60,281 nucleotides of DNA from DATLYB01 sp964502525 (GCA_964502525.1 CAZCXH010000006.1:1-60281), one strand, 5' to 3'. Shown: positions 8,591 through 17,078, counted from the stretch's first letter. Program-made: numbers and translations. The notes: a model not told the origin generated them from the letters alone.

Positions 8591-9396
8591 TTAAGATAAA
8601 TGCAAATACAAAAATCACCACAATCCTGAAACAGCATCCGGATGCGCTGGAAGCCATCATCAGCATATCGCCAAAGTTTAACAAACTCCGCAATCCGCTG
8701 CTGAGAAAACTTATCGCCTCAAGAACCTCCATTGCCATGGCAAGCAAAGTGGGAGGCGTTTCTGTCAATGACTTTTTTGGCAAGCTTCAGCCGTTAGGTT
8801 TTGAGGTTGACCGGAGTATTGCCGAGGAAAAAAACGAAGGGCAACAGCCGGTGCCTGATTATTTAAAAAATGCGGGACAGGATAAGATTACGGAACTCGA
8901 TGTGCGCCCGGTAATAGATTCGGGCAAAGACCCATTCAGCATGATTCTTCAAAGCGTCAGGCAACTGGAACAGGGTGGAATATTAAAACTTATTAACAGC
9001 TTTGAACCTGCGCCTCTTATTCCGATTTTAGGCAAACAGGGTTTTGAGGCTTATGTTGAACACGTCAGCGACAATCTGGTTCACACCTATTTTTATAAAA
9101 CCGGCAGCAACATAATGAAAGAACCGGTGAAGCCGGAGAATTCGGAAGATTGGCAAAGCAAACTCGACCGGTTTAAAGACAATCTGATAACAATTGACGT
9201 GCGCAATCTGGAAATGCCGCTGCCCATGCTCGCCATTCTGGAGGAACTGGATAAACTGCCGCAGGGCAAAGGGTTATTTGTTCATCATAAGCGGATTCCG
9301 GTTTTCCTGCTGCCGGAGCTTGCAGAACGGAAATTTGAATACCGCATAAAGGAAGTGAGCGATGGCGAAGTCTATTTGTTGATATATAAAGAATAA
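8587..9396 (+). CDS. DUF1858-DUF2249 domain protein
   Basis: A protein of 269 aa from a GTG start that overlaps the previous stop (GTGA). The N-terminus (about 1-60, ITTILKQHPDALEAIISISPKFNKLRNPLLRK) is a DUF1858 helical domain. Two DUF2249-like folds follow: about 100-175 (ITELDVRPVIDSGKDPFSMI) and about 190-269 (NLITIDVRNLEMPLPMLAIL), both of the TusA-like type but without the TusA cysteine. In Bacteroidota such proteins recur next to NnrS-like and hemerythrin genes. The molecular role is not established; a carrier or chaperone for metal-cluster repair is a guess. Confidence 0.8.
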   Translation: MIKINANTKITTILKQHPDALEAIISISPKFNKLRNPLLRKLIASRTSIAMASKVGGVSVNDFFGKLQPLGFEVDRSIAEEKNEGQQPVPDYLKNAGQDKITELDVRPVIDSGKDPFSMILQSVRQLEQGGILKLINSFEPAPLIPILGKQGFEAYVEHVSDNLVHTYFYKTGSNIMKEPVKPENSEDWQSKLDRFKDNLITIDVRNLEMPLPMLAILEELDKLPQGKGLFVHHKRIPVFLLPELAERKFEYRIKEVSDGEVYLLIYKE

Positions 9397-9397
9397 A

Positions 9398-10690
9398 ATG
9401 TTCATCGCGCCTTCCGGCTCACCGGCAATACAAACCACATCGCATAAAGTTGTTCTGCCGTTTTATGCGTATGCGGCTTTTGCATTACTGGTTGCGGCAT
9501 TTTTCCTGTTCACTTCTTCCGATGCGTTTCTGTCCCATTATTTCCAGCCCCATATTCTGGCAATCACTCATGCGATGGCATTGGGGTGGGGCACCATGAT
9601 AATTCTCGGAGCGAGCCATCAGCTCGTTCCAGTATTGATTGAAGGCAAACTGTACAGTAACGGACTGGCTTACGCGTCTTTTATTTTTGGCGCTGCCGGA
9701 ATTCCCATGCTGGTTTACGGATTTTACGTTTTTGACATGGGAGCGCCTTCCAAATGGGGAGGCAGGCTTGTTTTGCTTTCAATCATATCGTATCTGATAA
9801 ATTTAGGCGTCAGCATTTCCAAAAGCAAAAAGGAGAACATTCATGCCATCTATGTTTTCACTTCCGCTGCATGGCTGTTTGTAACCGCCTCTTTAGGGCT
9901 GCTTCTGGTTTATAATTTCACCGCAGATTTATTGCCTCACGACTCGCTGCACTATCTGCCCCTGCATGTGCATGCGGGAATAATCGGATGGTTTTTGCTG
10001 CTGATAATTGGCGTTGGCTCCCGCCTGATACCCATGTTTTTAATTTCAAAATACACCAATGTGAAACTATTGAAATGGGTGTTTGCTTTGATTAATGCGG
10101 CTCTGGTGTCATACATCTTCATTTTCTATTTCACGCAGAGCGTGGAATTCATCTTCCTGCCCTGGATTCTGGTATCTACCGGCATTGCATTATTCGTTTA
10201 TTATTGTTATTGCGCCTATAAGCAGCGAATCAGAAAACAGGTGGATGAGCAGGTGCGGCTATCCCTGCTTTCCGTATTGATGCTCATCGTGCCGCTGGTT
10301 TTGATGTTAGCGGGCATTGCATTGTCCGTCATTTTATCCGGGGAAAATGTCGCCCTGTCCTTGAGCTATGGCTTCCTGATTTTTTTCGGATGGATAACGG
10401 CAATTATTCTTGGGATGACATTTAAGACGCTTCCATTTATTGTCTGGAACAAAGTTTACCGCCACCGTTCGGGATTGGGGAAAACGCCTAATCCCAAAGA
10501 CCTGTTCAGCAACACGGTTTTCAAAATGATGAGCATGGCATATCTGCCGGGACTTGTTCTGTTCGTGGCGGGCACATTATTCAGGAGCCTGATTCTGCTC
10601 AAATCCGGAGCCGCCCTGATACTGGCAGCGGTTGTCCTTTATGTTTTTAATGTATTGAAAGTAATTACCCATAAACCGCATCAGACATGA
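9398..10690 (+). CDS. NnrS-like / haem-copper-oxidase-subunit-I-like multipass membrane protein
   Basis: A protein of 430 aa with about 12 transmembrane helices. Histidines sit in membrane segments at positions comparable to haem ligands: HILAITHAMALGWG (H52, H58), GASHQLVPV (H74) and LPLHVHAGIIGW (H190, H192), followed by GVGSRLIPMF. The family is related to NnrS, a haem- and copper-containing membrane protein linked to NO resistance. It starts 1 bp after the DUF2249 gene and its stop overlaps the next ATG (ATGA). Its place between RIC-type genes points to NO handling in the inner membrane. Confidence 0.8.
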   Translation: MFIAPSGSPAIQTTSHKVVLPFYAYAAFALLVAAFFLFTSSDAFLSHYFQPHILAITHAMALGWGTMIILGASHQLVPVLIEGKLYSNGLAYASFIFGAAGIPMLVYGFYVFDMGAPSKWGGRLVLLSIISYLINLGVSISKSKKENIHAIYVFTSAAWLFVTASLGLLLVYNFTADLLPHDSLHYLPLHVHAGIIGWFLLLIIGVGSRLIPMFLISKYTNVKLLKWVFALINAALVSYIFIFYFTQSVEFIFLPWILVSTGIALFVYYCYCAYKQRIRKQVDEQVRLSLLSVLMLIVPLVLMLAGIALSVILSGENVALSLSYGFLIFFGWITAIILGMTFKTLPFIVWNKVYRHRSGLGKTPNPKDLFSNTVFKMMSMAYLPGLVLFVAGTLFRSLILLKSGAALILAAVVLYVFNVLKVITHKPHQT

Positions 10691-11010
10691 ATGTAACAAC
10701 AAACAACGACTCCATGCGCGCGGTTGCGCTGGCAGCGCTTGAACACGTTGACGACCCTGAAATCGGATTGAACATCGTTGACCTGGGGTTGGTTTACGAA
10801 ATCAATTTTGACGAGGAAGGGAAAAAAGTCAGTTGCACCATGACGCTGACTACGGAGTTCTGCCCGATGGGCGAATCCATTACGGAAAACGCAAAGCATG
10901 CGCTGCAGCAGTCATTTGCCGACTATGCAATCGAGTTGAACCTTATTTTTAATCCGCCCTGGAATCTTGAAATGATTTCGGAAAGAGGACGTGCTTACCT
11001 GGGAAGATAG
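10687..11010 (+). CDS. MIP18/DUF59-family metal-sulfur cluster assembly factor (SufT/PaaD-like)
   Basis: A protein of 107 aa. It shows the DUF59 signature DDPEIGLNIVDLGLVYEI and the conserved cysteine in TTEFCPMGESI. These small proteins help mature iron-sulfur enzymes in the cytoplasm. It overlaps the upstream gene by 4 bp and ends 2 bp before the Rrf2 gene. Its presence fits an operon for repair of iron-sulfur clusters after nitrosative damage. Confidence 0.88.
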   Translation: MNVTTNNDSMRAVALAALEHVDDPEIGLNIVDLGLVYEINFDEEGKKVSCTMTLTTEFCPMGESITENAKHALQQSFADYAIELNLIFNPPWNLEMISERGRAYLGR

Positions 11011-11012
11011 TT

Positions 11013-11444
11013 ATGCTGAGCGTAAGTTGTAAAGCAGCCGTCAAAGCGGTCATTTATCTCGGCACCCGGTTTGAGTCGGGCGGCAAATCTGGCATCAAGG
11101 AGATTGCAAAATTCATTAATGAAAATGAGCACACCGTTGGGAAAATTTTGCAGAAGCTGGCCAAACACAATATTATCATCAGCGTGAAAGGTCCCAACGG
11201 AGGATTTTTTATCACCGAGAAGCAGAAAAATCAGCCGATAATCAATATCATAGAAGCCATTGACGGCAGAGAGGTATTCAAACAATGCGGGTTGGGACTT
11301 AACAAATGTTCCGAAGCCCATCCCTGCCCGTTCCATAATGATTTTAAGCCGGTAAGGGATTTATTTAAAAAAATGTGCATGGAGAAAAAGATTATTGATT
11401 TATACCAAAGCGTGAATGAAGGGCTGGCTTATCTGATTGGGTAA
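11013..11444 (+). CDS. Rrf2-family transcriptional regulator with iron-sulfur cysteine triad
   Basis: A protein of 143 aa. It has an N-terminal winged helix (AVKAVIYLG, GIKEIAKFINENEHTVGKILQKLAKHNIIISVKGPNGGF) and a dimerisation helix with three cysteines C92, C99 and C105 (CGLGLNKCSEAHPC). IscR and NsrR bind [2Fe-2S] or [4Fe-4S] clusters through cysteines at almost these numbers and spacing, and NsrR uses the cluster to sense NO. It is the last gene of the operon, so a cluster-loaded repressor acting on the dyad at 6950-6975 is the likely control circuit. Confidence 0.9.
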   Translation: MLSVSCKAAVKAVIYLGTRFESGGKSGIKEIAKFINENEHTVGKILQKLAKHNIIISVKGPNGGFFITEKQKNQPIINIIEAIDGREVFKQCGLGLNKCSEAHPCPFHNDFKPVRDLFKKMCMEKKIIDLYQSVNEGLAYLIG

Positions 11445-11459
11445 TATTTAATTAACGGC

Positions 11460-11667
11460 AGTTATGGATTACCACAGAAATAATTCCTTGAATTTCATTG
11501 CCGTCCGCTTCAGCGGACGGGATATTGAATCAGGAACCAGAGGGCTTTAGCCAAATTGTGAAATACTTTGGCTAAAGTCCAAAAGGAGAGTCTTCCTATT
11601 TTAACCGTCCGCTGAAGCGGGCGGCAATGAAAACTATCAAAATAAGGTTGGTTTTTAATCCATAACT
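11460..11667. repeat. MITE-like nested inverted-repeat element (about 208 bp)
   Basis: Ends AGTTATGGATTA (11460-11471) and TAATCCATAACT (11656-11667) are exact inverted repeats. Inside lies a second pair of 28-bp arms (11493-11520 and 11605-11632) differing at one base, each itself containing the palindromic core CCGTCCGCTTCAGCGGACGG or its variant. In the centre a third stem pairs CTTTAGCCAAA with TTTGGCTAAAG. The 13-bp direct repeat ATTAACGGCAGTT (11451-11463 and 11678-11690) brackets the element. No open frame inside. Confidence 0.7.
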
Positions 11668-11683
11668 CACATTAATTATTAAC

Positions 11684-11722
11684 GGCAGTTCTGAAAATTG
11701 TTCTTTACATCGCCTCATCCCG
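11684..11722. repeat. Relic end of the GGCAGTTCTAAAAATT MITE family
   Basis: GGCAGTTCTGAAAATTG followed by TTCTTTACATCGCCTCATCC matches, with a few changes, one end of the elements at 15067-15336 and 18963-19075 (there CTCTTTTTATCGCCTCACCC). The other end is not found nearby. Confidence 0.5.
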
Positions 11723-11757
11723 CATCTGAAGGAAAGGCGCACGGTTTGCCGGCTTTG

Positions 11758-12201
11758 TTACTCTTTGAATATCTGTTTTGTCGAAACCGCAATTCTGTTC
11801 CATGCATTGATGGTGATAATCAGCATGATGATTTGCGCGGTCATTTGCTCATCGAAAATTCCCACCGCTTTGTTGTAGGTTTCATCCGTAACGCCTTTTT
11901 CGGAAATTCTGGTAACCTCTTCCGTCAGATGCAGCAATGCTCTTTCCTCTTCTGAGAACAAATGCGACTCATGCCATACGGATAATGCAAAAATCCGTCT
12001 TGGACTTTCTCCAAGCTTCAAAGCATCTTCGGTATGCATGTCCAGACAATAGGCGCAGCCGTTGATTTGCGAGGCGCGCATTTTTATCAGTTCCTTGAGT
12101 ATCGGATTCAGCGGACATGACTGCCCGTAATTTTCCAATGCCATCATCGCCTTGTAAGCCGCAGGTTCGATGTCTTTTATTGAGATTCTTTTGTTGCTCA
12201 T
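11758..12201 (-). CDS. AhpD-like carboxymuconolactone decarboxylase family protein
   Basis: A protein of 147 aa. The AhpD core is clear: C49 and C52 in GCAYC followed by H56, with the preceding KELIKMRASQING. AhpD-type proteins use the CxxC pair as a peroxidase or disulfide reductase centre. Its start overlaps the stop of the upstream lipoprotein hydrolase by 4 bp (ATGA), so the two form an operon, perhaps dealing with a reactive or toxic small molecule. Confidence 0.88.
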   Translation of the reverse strand: MSNKRISIKDIEPAAYKAMMALENYGQSCPLNPILKELIKMRASQINGCAYCLDMHTEDALKLGESPRRIFALSVWHESHLFSEEERALLHLTEEVTRISEKGVTDETYNKAVGIFDEQMTAQIIMLIITINAWNRIAVSTKQIFKE

Positions 12202-13100
12202 AATTTATTCTTTGGCAAAGGCTCGCTGAGAAATTTATTTATCATGTTCACGGTTGCTGCAATCAGAATGCCGTCATGCGGAGCGGTGATTTCCCCGATA
12301 TAATCGCCATGCCCACCGGGAATAATTGCAAGCTGCGAGTTGGAAAGCAGCCGGTGCATTTGCGCTGCGTGTTCGGGAGTAGCCACATCGTTGTCGCCAA
12401 TGATGATGAGCGCGGGCGCGGTGATGGATTTCATTTGTTCATCTGAAATGTCCGGGAACGCCTGCATCCGCGCAACATCACGTTCATACATGCGGTGCAG
12501 CGCATTGGTGTCGGGGTTCACTTTTAAAAAAGCGTCTTTGAATGGCTGAGGCATCCCTTCAAATGTCGGTTTGCCCATCATGTCCCAAAACCAGGGAGGC
12601 GTTCCGCTCCGGTTGTAAAAAGTGGAAGCCACAATGATTTTGTTTACACGCTCCGGATGACGGATGGCGCATTGCAGCGTGGCGCTTGCTCCGTTGCTGA
12701 AGCCGAAAATATCAGCTTTGTCAATGTTTAAATAGTTGAGCAATGCCGCAATATCATCGGCATCCTGCGCAAAACTCAAAGGGCGGTCAATGTCGGCAGT
12801 GCGCCCGTGCGCCTGCATCTCCACTGCGATGACTTTATGTGTCTGCGCAAAAGCGTGAAGTACGCGCCCGAAAGTGGTTTGGATGGTTGAACCCCCGCCA
12901 TGAATCAACACCAGCGGTGCGCCACTGCCGTGAATCTCATAATACATTTTCAATCCGTTCACGGTCGCATAACCGCTCACGCTGTCCTGTTTGGTTGTGC
13001 TGTCTGTAATAGTTTGTGAAATCATTGGTTTGTTGTCTGAATGCTTGCAGCCCGAAAAAATCAGGATTGCAAGGATGATTAAAATTGAAATTTTAGTCAT
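12198..13100 (-). CDS. Alpha/beta hydrolase lipoprotein
   Basis: A protein of 300 aa. It starts with a lipoprotein signal (ILIILAILIFSGC, C18 the lipidated residue). The alpha/beta hydrolase core has the oxyanion motif IHGGGS, nucleophile elbow GFSNG (S135), an acid in IIGDNDVATPEHA and the histidine in PGGHGDYIG. It resembles epoxide-hydrolase or lactonase-like hydrolases; the substrate is unknown. Probably anchored to a membrane facing the periplasm. Operon with the AhpD-like gene. Confidence 0.85.
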   Translation of the reverse strand: MTKISILIILAILIFSGCKHSDNKPMISQTITDSTTKQDSVSGYATVNGLKMYYEIHGSGAPLVLIHGGGSTIQTTFGRVLHAFAQTHKVIAVEMQAHGRTADIDRPLSFAQDADDIAALLNYLNIDKADIFGFSNGASATLQCAIRHPERVNKIIVASTFYNRSGTPPWFWDMMGKPTFEGMPQPFKDAFLKVNPDTNALHRMYERDVARMQAFPDISDEQMKSITAPALIIIGDNDVATPEHAAQMHRLLSNSQLAIIPGGHGDYIGEITAPHDGILIAATVNMINKFLSEPLPKNKL

Positions 13101-13477
13101 TGGTCAAAGATAATTTTTGTTCTGTTGATTTAATTTAGCACGGGAAAGTTATCCTGAACTGTCTGAACGCCCGGGGGAATTCCTGTTATAATCCGCAATG
13201 CAGAACATTCTGAGATAAACAGGAAGGTTTTAAGGGCCTACTACGATTCGCTGGTGGCATTAATGGGAGATTACGTCCGCGAACACGTTTAACCGATCTC
13301 AAATGAAAATCAAGAAGGGCATTGGATAAGTCTGACGGACGGCATCCATACCCTGTTTCGCTCACCCGGTGATTAACGCTTAATTCGCTTCTGGTGAAGG
13401 AGAACCTGCATCGTATGGCGATGTTTAAAAAGATCAAATCAGGAGCATTAATCCGGCATTATCTTTAGGCGCTGTTT
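13101..13477. other. Intergenic region with possible decayed coding sequence
   Basis: 377 bases between two divergent genes. The base composition looks coding-like, and one short plus-strand stretch (about 13391-13468) reads LVKENLHRMAMFKKIKSG before a stop, but no frame is open over useful length and I recognise no family. A TATCTTTA sequence at 13460-13467 is a one-mismatch promoter box, too close to the next ATG to be convincing. Confidence 0.4.
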
Positions 13478-15010
13478 ATGATTGACACCCACTTTTCTAC
13501 GCTGCAAATTGCCAATCTTGCCCTTTCCATTATCCTGCTAATAACAGTCTTTCATTTTTTCAATAAAAGAAAAAATGAATCAGCAGTTTATTTGCTGTTG
13601 TTCCTGTTCTCGTTATCGCTGAATATCTTTTCCATCACCCTCGATCCTTTCGTAAATACCTGGGACGAACGATACCACATGCTGGTAGCTAAAAACACGC
13701 TGGCATCCCCGCTATTTCCAAGGCTCTATAACGAAAAGGTTGTTGACATCGGTTATAACTATTGGAATTACAGCTTTGTTTGGCTTCACAAGCAGCCGTT
13801 CTTCACATGGCTGATGGCATTTTCGCATGGAATTTTCGGTGACAGCGAGTGGTGTTACCGGGTGCCGAGCGCGTTGTTCATCACCCTTCTCACACCGGTC
13901 TATTACCGGACGGGGAGTCTGTTTTTCAGCAGGGAAACCGGATTGATTGCGGCTGTGCTGGCAGCTTCGGCTTACTTCATGCACAGCATGCTTTGCGGCA
14001 TGCAGGGAATGGATCATAATGACATCGCCTTCTATTCGCTGATCTCCTACTCCATCTGGGCTTTCGCTGAGTGGACAGGCAAGCCATCGTTCAAATGGGC
14101 AATAGCCATCGGAATTTTTGCGGGACTGGCTGTGCTCACCAAGTGGCTTGCAGGGCTGTGGGTGTTCGGAGGATTTTTTTTCTATATGCTTTTAAGCAAT
14201 CAATTAAAAGCCTGCTGGCGGCATTTTGCCCTTGCGCTGGTTGCCAGCATCGTCATTTTCAGCCCCTGGCAGATTTATGCGAAAAGCCGTTGGCCCGAAG
14301 AATACCGGAGGGAGATGCGCGAAAATTTTATACATTTTACTCAGGTGCTTGATGGTCATGGCGGTGGATCTTTTTTTTATTTCGACAGTTGGAACGCCAT
14401 GTACGGAAGTCTTGCTTCCCTTGTCATTGCAGCAGCCCTCCTCGTGTTTTTCATCAGATTAAAAAATAAATCTTTGTCCGTTTCCTTTCTCATCATGCTT
14501 GCGGCCTTATATGCAATATTTACCATCGCCAAAACCAAGATGCAAACTTTTGTTTACCCGGGCAGTTTCCTGATTTACCTGTCGCTTGGGGTGTTGTTCG
14601 CGGAAGCAGCAGCCATGTTGGGCTTTTTGAAAAAACCACTGGTGTTTTATGCGCTGATTCTTGCTCTGGCGATCATTAATTTCAGGCTGCGGCAGGTGGA
14701 AAAAATTCACGCCCTTCCTTTGCCCGCAAGAGTTACGCTATTGCATAACAAAAAAATTTATCTGAAAATGAAGTCGGATCTGCCTGCCAGCAGCGTTTTG
14801 TTCAATACCTCCTTTTTTACCCCTGAAGCCATGTTTTACACGGGCTTCATCGCTTATGAGCATATCCCCGATGAATCTCAAATTGATGCGGTGACAAGTA
14901 AAGACAAAATCCCTGTAATCGTGCTTAACGAATCCGAGGAAATTCCTGATGCGCTCAAAGGCAAACCATTGCTGAAAGTTTTTAGGTGTGATTATATTAG
15001 GTCGTTTTAA
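13478..15010 (+). CDS. Glycosyltransferase family 39 (PMT/ArnT-like) integral membrane protein
   Basis: A protein of 510 aa with about 11-12 transmembrane helices. The first periplasmic loop holds the acidic motif DPFVNTWDERYHMLVAKN, where D and E are the catalytic and metal-binding residues of GT-C enzymes. Further motifs include HKQPFFTWLMAF and GMDHNDIAFYSLISYSIWAF. Such enzymes transfer a sugar from a polyprenyl-phosphate donor to lipid A, protein or another acceptor on the periplasmic face. It converges on the exosortase locus; exosortase systems often lie near envelope-glycan genes, but a link here is only suggestive. Confidence 0.82.
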   Translation: MIDTHFSTLQIANLALSIILLITVFHFFNKRKNESAVYLLLFLFSLSLNIFSITLDPFVNTWDERYHMLVAKNTLASPLFPRLYNEKVVDIGYNYWNYSFVWLHKQPFFTWLMAFSHGIFGDSEWCYRVPSALFITLLTPVYYRTGSLFFSRETGLIAAVLAASAYFMHSMLCGMQGMDHNDIAFYSLISYSIWAFAEWTGKPSFKWAIAIGIFAGLAVLTKWLAGLWVFGGFFFYMLLSNQLKACWRHFALALVASIVIFSPWQIYAKSRWPEEYRREMRENFIHFTQVLDGHGGGSFFYFDSWNAMYGSLASLVIAAALLVFFIRLKNKSLSVSFLIMLAALYAIFTIAKTKMQTFVYPGSFLIYLSLGVLFAEAAAMLGFLKKPLVFYALILALAIINFRLRQVEKIHALPLPARVTLLHNKKIYLKMKSDLPASSVLFNTSFFTPEAMFYTGFIAYEHIPDESQIDAVTSKDKIPVIVLNESEEIPDALKGKPLLKVFRCDYIRSF

Positions 15011-15066
15011 TCTTCAGGATGTCCAGGAGCCAGCTCCTTGTCTGATAACTTTTCAGGCAATCAAAT

Positions 15067-15336
15067 AGAGGCAGTTCTAAAAATTCTACCACTTGCTCCC
15101 TCTCCGAAGGAAAGGAGTGTCCGAGCCATCTTGCCACTGAACAGGAATCAGTAATTTTTTTTTTGCCGGGATAAGGAAAACTGTCCTGACACCTTCTTCT
15201 TTGGAGAAGGGCGGGATGAGGCTTGCCCGGCAAGGATGAGGACTATTATTACTCAAAAATTAAATGTGTGCATAGGCAAGCCTTCGGGAGAGGGAAGGGG
15301 TGAGGCGATAAAAAGAGCAATTTTTAGAACTGCCCT
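15067..15336. repeat. MITE, family GGCAGTTCTAAAAATT, long copy (about 270 bp)
   Basis: The ends are inverted repeats: GGCAGTTCTAAAAATT on the left (after TAGA) and AATTTTTAGAACTGCC on the right (before CTATA). The left end continues CTACCACTTGCTCCCTC and the right end, read inward, continues GCTCTTTTTATCGCCTCACC. Both subterminal sequences recur in the copy at 18963-19075 in the opposite orientation. The inside also holds a stem AGGCTTGCC / GGCAAGCCT. No open frame. Confidence 0.75.
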
Positions 15337-15345
15337 ATAATAGAT

Positions 15346-16206
15346 TCAGCTATTAAGAACAGGTAATGCAATCAGCAGCGAAAGTGGCGCAAGCATCCAG
15401 GGCTTGCTTTCCAAGATGTCAACCCGATAAACCCCGTGCAGTTCATAGAAATCGTTGATACGCACGATCATGCCGATTAATAACAGCGTCAGAGAAATCA
15501 AGTGAAATCCGAAAAACAGGATGTTGTTGAATGAAAACGGCAGCAAAACCACTCCACCGATGATCATCGGGATAACATAAAACTGAAGAATAACCTGAAG
15601 CCTTCCTTTATGTTTTCTGACAAGCCTCTGAGAATGGGAAAGCCTCAACAGGCGGTTGGCAAAAAAGAATCCTGCAATAAAAAGAAATATGGCATAAATT
15701 AAAATCATTACATAAAGTAAAAAGACGGGAATCCCCCACCAGACGAAAACAACGCTGAAGTTCATGAAATAAAGCGAGGTGTAATCCTCAAGCCCGAACA
15801 AGCTGGTGGCAATGTTGGCACCGATGAGCGCGAGGGAGTTGAACAATAGCCAGATGGCGAACAGTTTGATAATTACCCAATTCCTTGAAATTTTTCTGTA
15901 AAGAAACATGATGGCGACTGTGGTCATCAGCAGGGCTGCGGATCCGGCAATGAATATCACCAGAACGCGCTGCTTGCTCCATTCGATATACTTTGTCGGC
16001 AGGTCGCTTATGTTCCAGAAAGTCAGGGTAGGCTCATATCCGAATGAAACTGCTGAATAATAAACCGCCAGCCTGTCAATATAAACCGCCAGGATATAGC
16101 TCGAGATAAAAATAATGGATGCAAAGGCTACCCTTTTTGCGCGGTGCATCATGCTGTTGGCGCGGATATTCTCCAGCCTGTCATAGTATGGGTTTCTGCT
16201 TGACAA
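15346..16206 (-). CDS. Multipass membrane protein of the exosortase locus
   Basis: A protein of 286 aa from a TTG start 4 bp after the exosortase stop; an ATG at 16152 is the alternative. It has about seven membrane helices, for example FASIIFISSYILAVYI, VLVIFIAGSAALLMTTVAIMF, LLYVMILIYAIFLFIAGFFF and ILFFGFHLISLTLLLIGMIV. It starts with a basic segment (YDRLENIRANSMMHRAKR). I recognise no enzyme motif. Small multipass partners are often found beside exosortases in Bacteroidota. Last gene of a four-gene operon; a role in holding the exosortase or its substrate is inference. Confidence 0.75.
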   Translation of the reverse strand: MSSRNPYYDRLENIRANSMMHRAKRVAFASIIFISSYILAVYIDRLAVYYSAVSFGYEPTLTFWNISDLPTKYIEWSKQRVLVIFIAGSAALLMTTVAIMFLYRKISRNWVIIKLFAIWLLFNSLALIGANIATSLFGLEDYTSLYFMNFSVVFVWWGIPVFLLYVMILIYAIFLFIAGFFFANRLLRLSHSQRLVRKHKGRLQVILQFYVIPMIIGGVVLLPFSFNNILFFGFHLISLTLLLIGMIVRINDFYELHGVYRVDILESKPWMLAPLSLLIALPVLNS

Positions 16207-16210
16207 GGCT

Positions 16211-16828
16211 TCAGGCTGTTGGATGATGATGCAGGGGAGGCTCCAATTTCCTGACGTAATAAATGATCAGAAGAAACACAACGGCATAGGTCAGAACGAG
16301 ATAGGTGTACGAATGGTTGAATTTAAAAAAATTTTCGGATGAATATTTTTCCATGAACATCAGGCCCGCAAGCCGGAACAAATTGGCGCAGCAAATGACG
16401 ATGTTGCCGAACAGGACGTACAAAATCTTCTTTGTCGGTTTGCCCCGGAACATCAGAATGCTTCCGCTGAACACAACCATTGCCGGTACGGCAAGGCAGT
16501 GCCATCCGATATACACGCCATCGCTGCCTGCAAGCCGAATGTAATAAAAGTTGTGAGCGCCTTTGGTGATTTCACCGATGGAGTATGCCTCAGCGGAAAT
16601 CCGCGCTACGGCTTCGAGGCATTTGATATAGGCTAATGAGAGAACGTCATTGATATTGTTTCCGATACCGGTGAGAAGCGGGCTTCGGTAGTATATCTCC
16701 TTATAGCCCTTCCAGGTTCCATATACAACGCCAAGGATAATGAAGTATCTCCATTCGTACAGCCTGTTAAACCAAAATTCTCTTAAGCGTGTCCGAAAAT
16801 TTTTTGTTGCTGAGGTTTGCGAGTTCAA
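16211..16828 (-). CDS. Exosortase/archaeosortase-family protein
   Basis: A protein of 205 aa from a TTG start (no ATG lies in frame near the N-terminus). It has about 5-6 membrane helices. The three residues expected of the exosortase active site are in the right order and membrane positions: C111 in GWHCLAVPAM, R152 in NLFRLAGL and H172 in FNHSYTYLV. Exosortases cut a short C-terminal sorting signal and are thought to join the protein to a surface component. The candidate substrate is the 64-aa protein coded 37 bp upstream. It is shorter than proteobacterial EpsH (about 270-300 aa or more) and resembles compact Bacteroidota variants. Confidence 0.82.
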   Translation of the reverse strand: MNSQTSATKNFRTRLREFWFNRLYEWRYFIILGVVYGTWKGYKEIYYRSPLLTGIGNNINDVLSLAYIKCLEAVARISAEAYSIGEITKGAHNFYYIRLAGSDGVYIGWHCLAVPAMVVFSGSILMFRGKPTKKILYVLFGNIVICCANLFRLAGLMFMEKYSSENFFKFNHSYTYLVLTYAVVFLLIIYYVRKLEPPLHHHPTA

Positions 16829-16865
16829 GAACCGGGGTTAGACGAAGGGAGGATCCTCAGAAATT

Positions 16866-17060
16866 TTATTTTTTTGCAAAATACTTTTTATATGCCAATC
16901 CCAGCGCGCCAAGAACAATCATGCCGCTGGCTCCATCCAGCGGGACACCGGCAGGACCGCCACCTCCCTGGGGTGGCGGAGGAGGAGGACCCTGCGCCAG
17001 CAGGCAATAGCTGAACGCAATTGTAAAGATTACAAGTAGGATTGAAAATTTCTTAATCAT
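16866..17060 (-). CDS. Tiny exosortase-substrate candidate (PID-CTERM-like sorting signal)
   Basis: A protein of 64 aa. Residues 1-23 are a signal peptide (MIKKFSILLVIFTIAFSYCL, then LAQ). The mature part is a Pro/Gly-rich linker (six prolines, then QGGGGPAG) followed by PLDG (residues 40-43), a hydrophobic helix (about 44-57, MIVLGALGLAY) and a basic tail KKYFAKK. Short motif, membrane helix and basic cluster is the C-terminal signal of exosortase substrates; from memory, PLDG resembles the PID-CTERM class of Bacteroidota. If cut at the motif, fewer than 20 residues would remain, so it may act as a tag, a lipid- or glycan-linked peptide, or a dummy substrate. Confidence 0.78.
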   Translation of the reverse strand: MIKKFSILLVIFTIAFSYCLLAQGPPPPPPQGGGGPAGVPLDGASGMIVLGALGLAYKKYFAKK

Positions 17061-17078
17061 TATTGCTATTTAACAAAA

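Noticed and set aside
13186..13437. 83-codon minus-strand frame in the gap before the GT39 gene
   Set aside because: No signal peptide, no recognised motif and unusual composition; the gap may be decayed sequence, but this frame is not supported as a gene.
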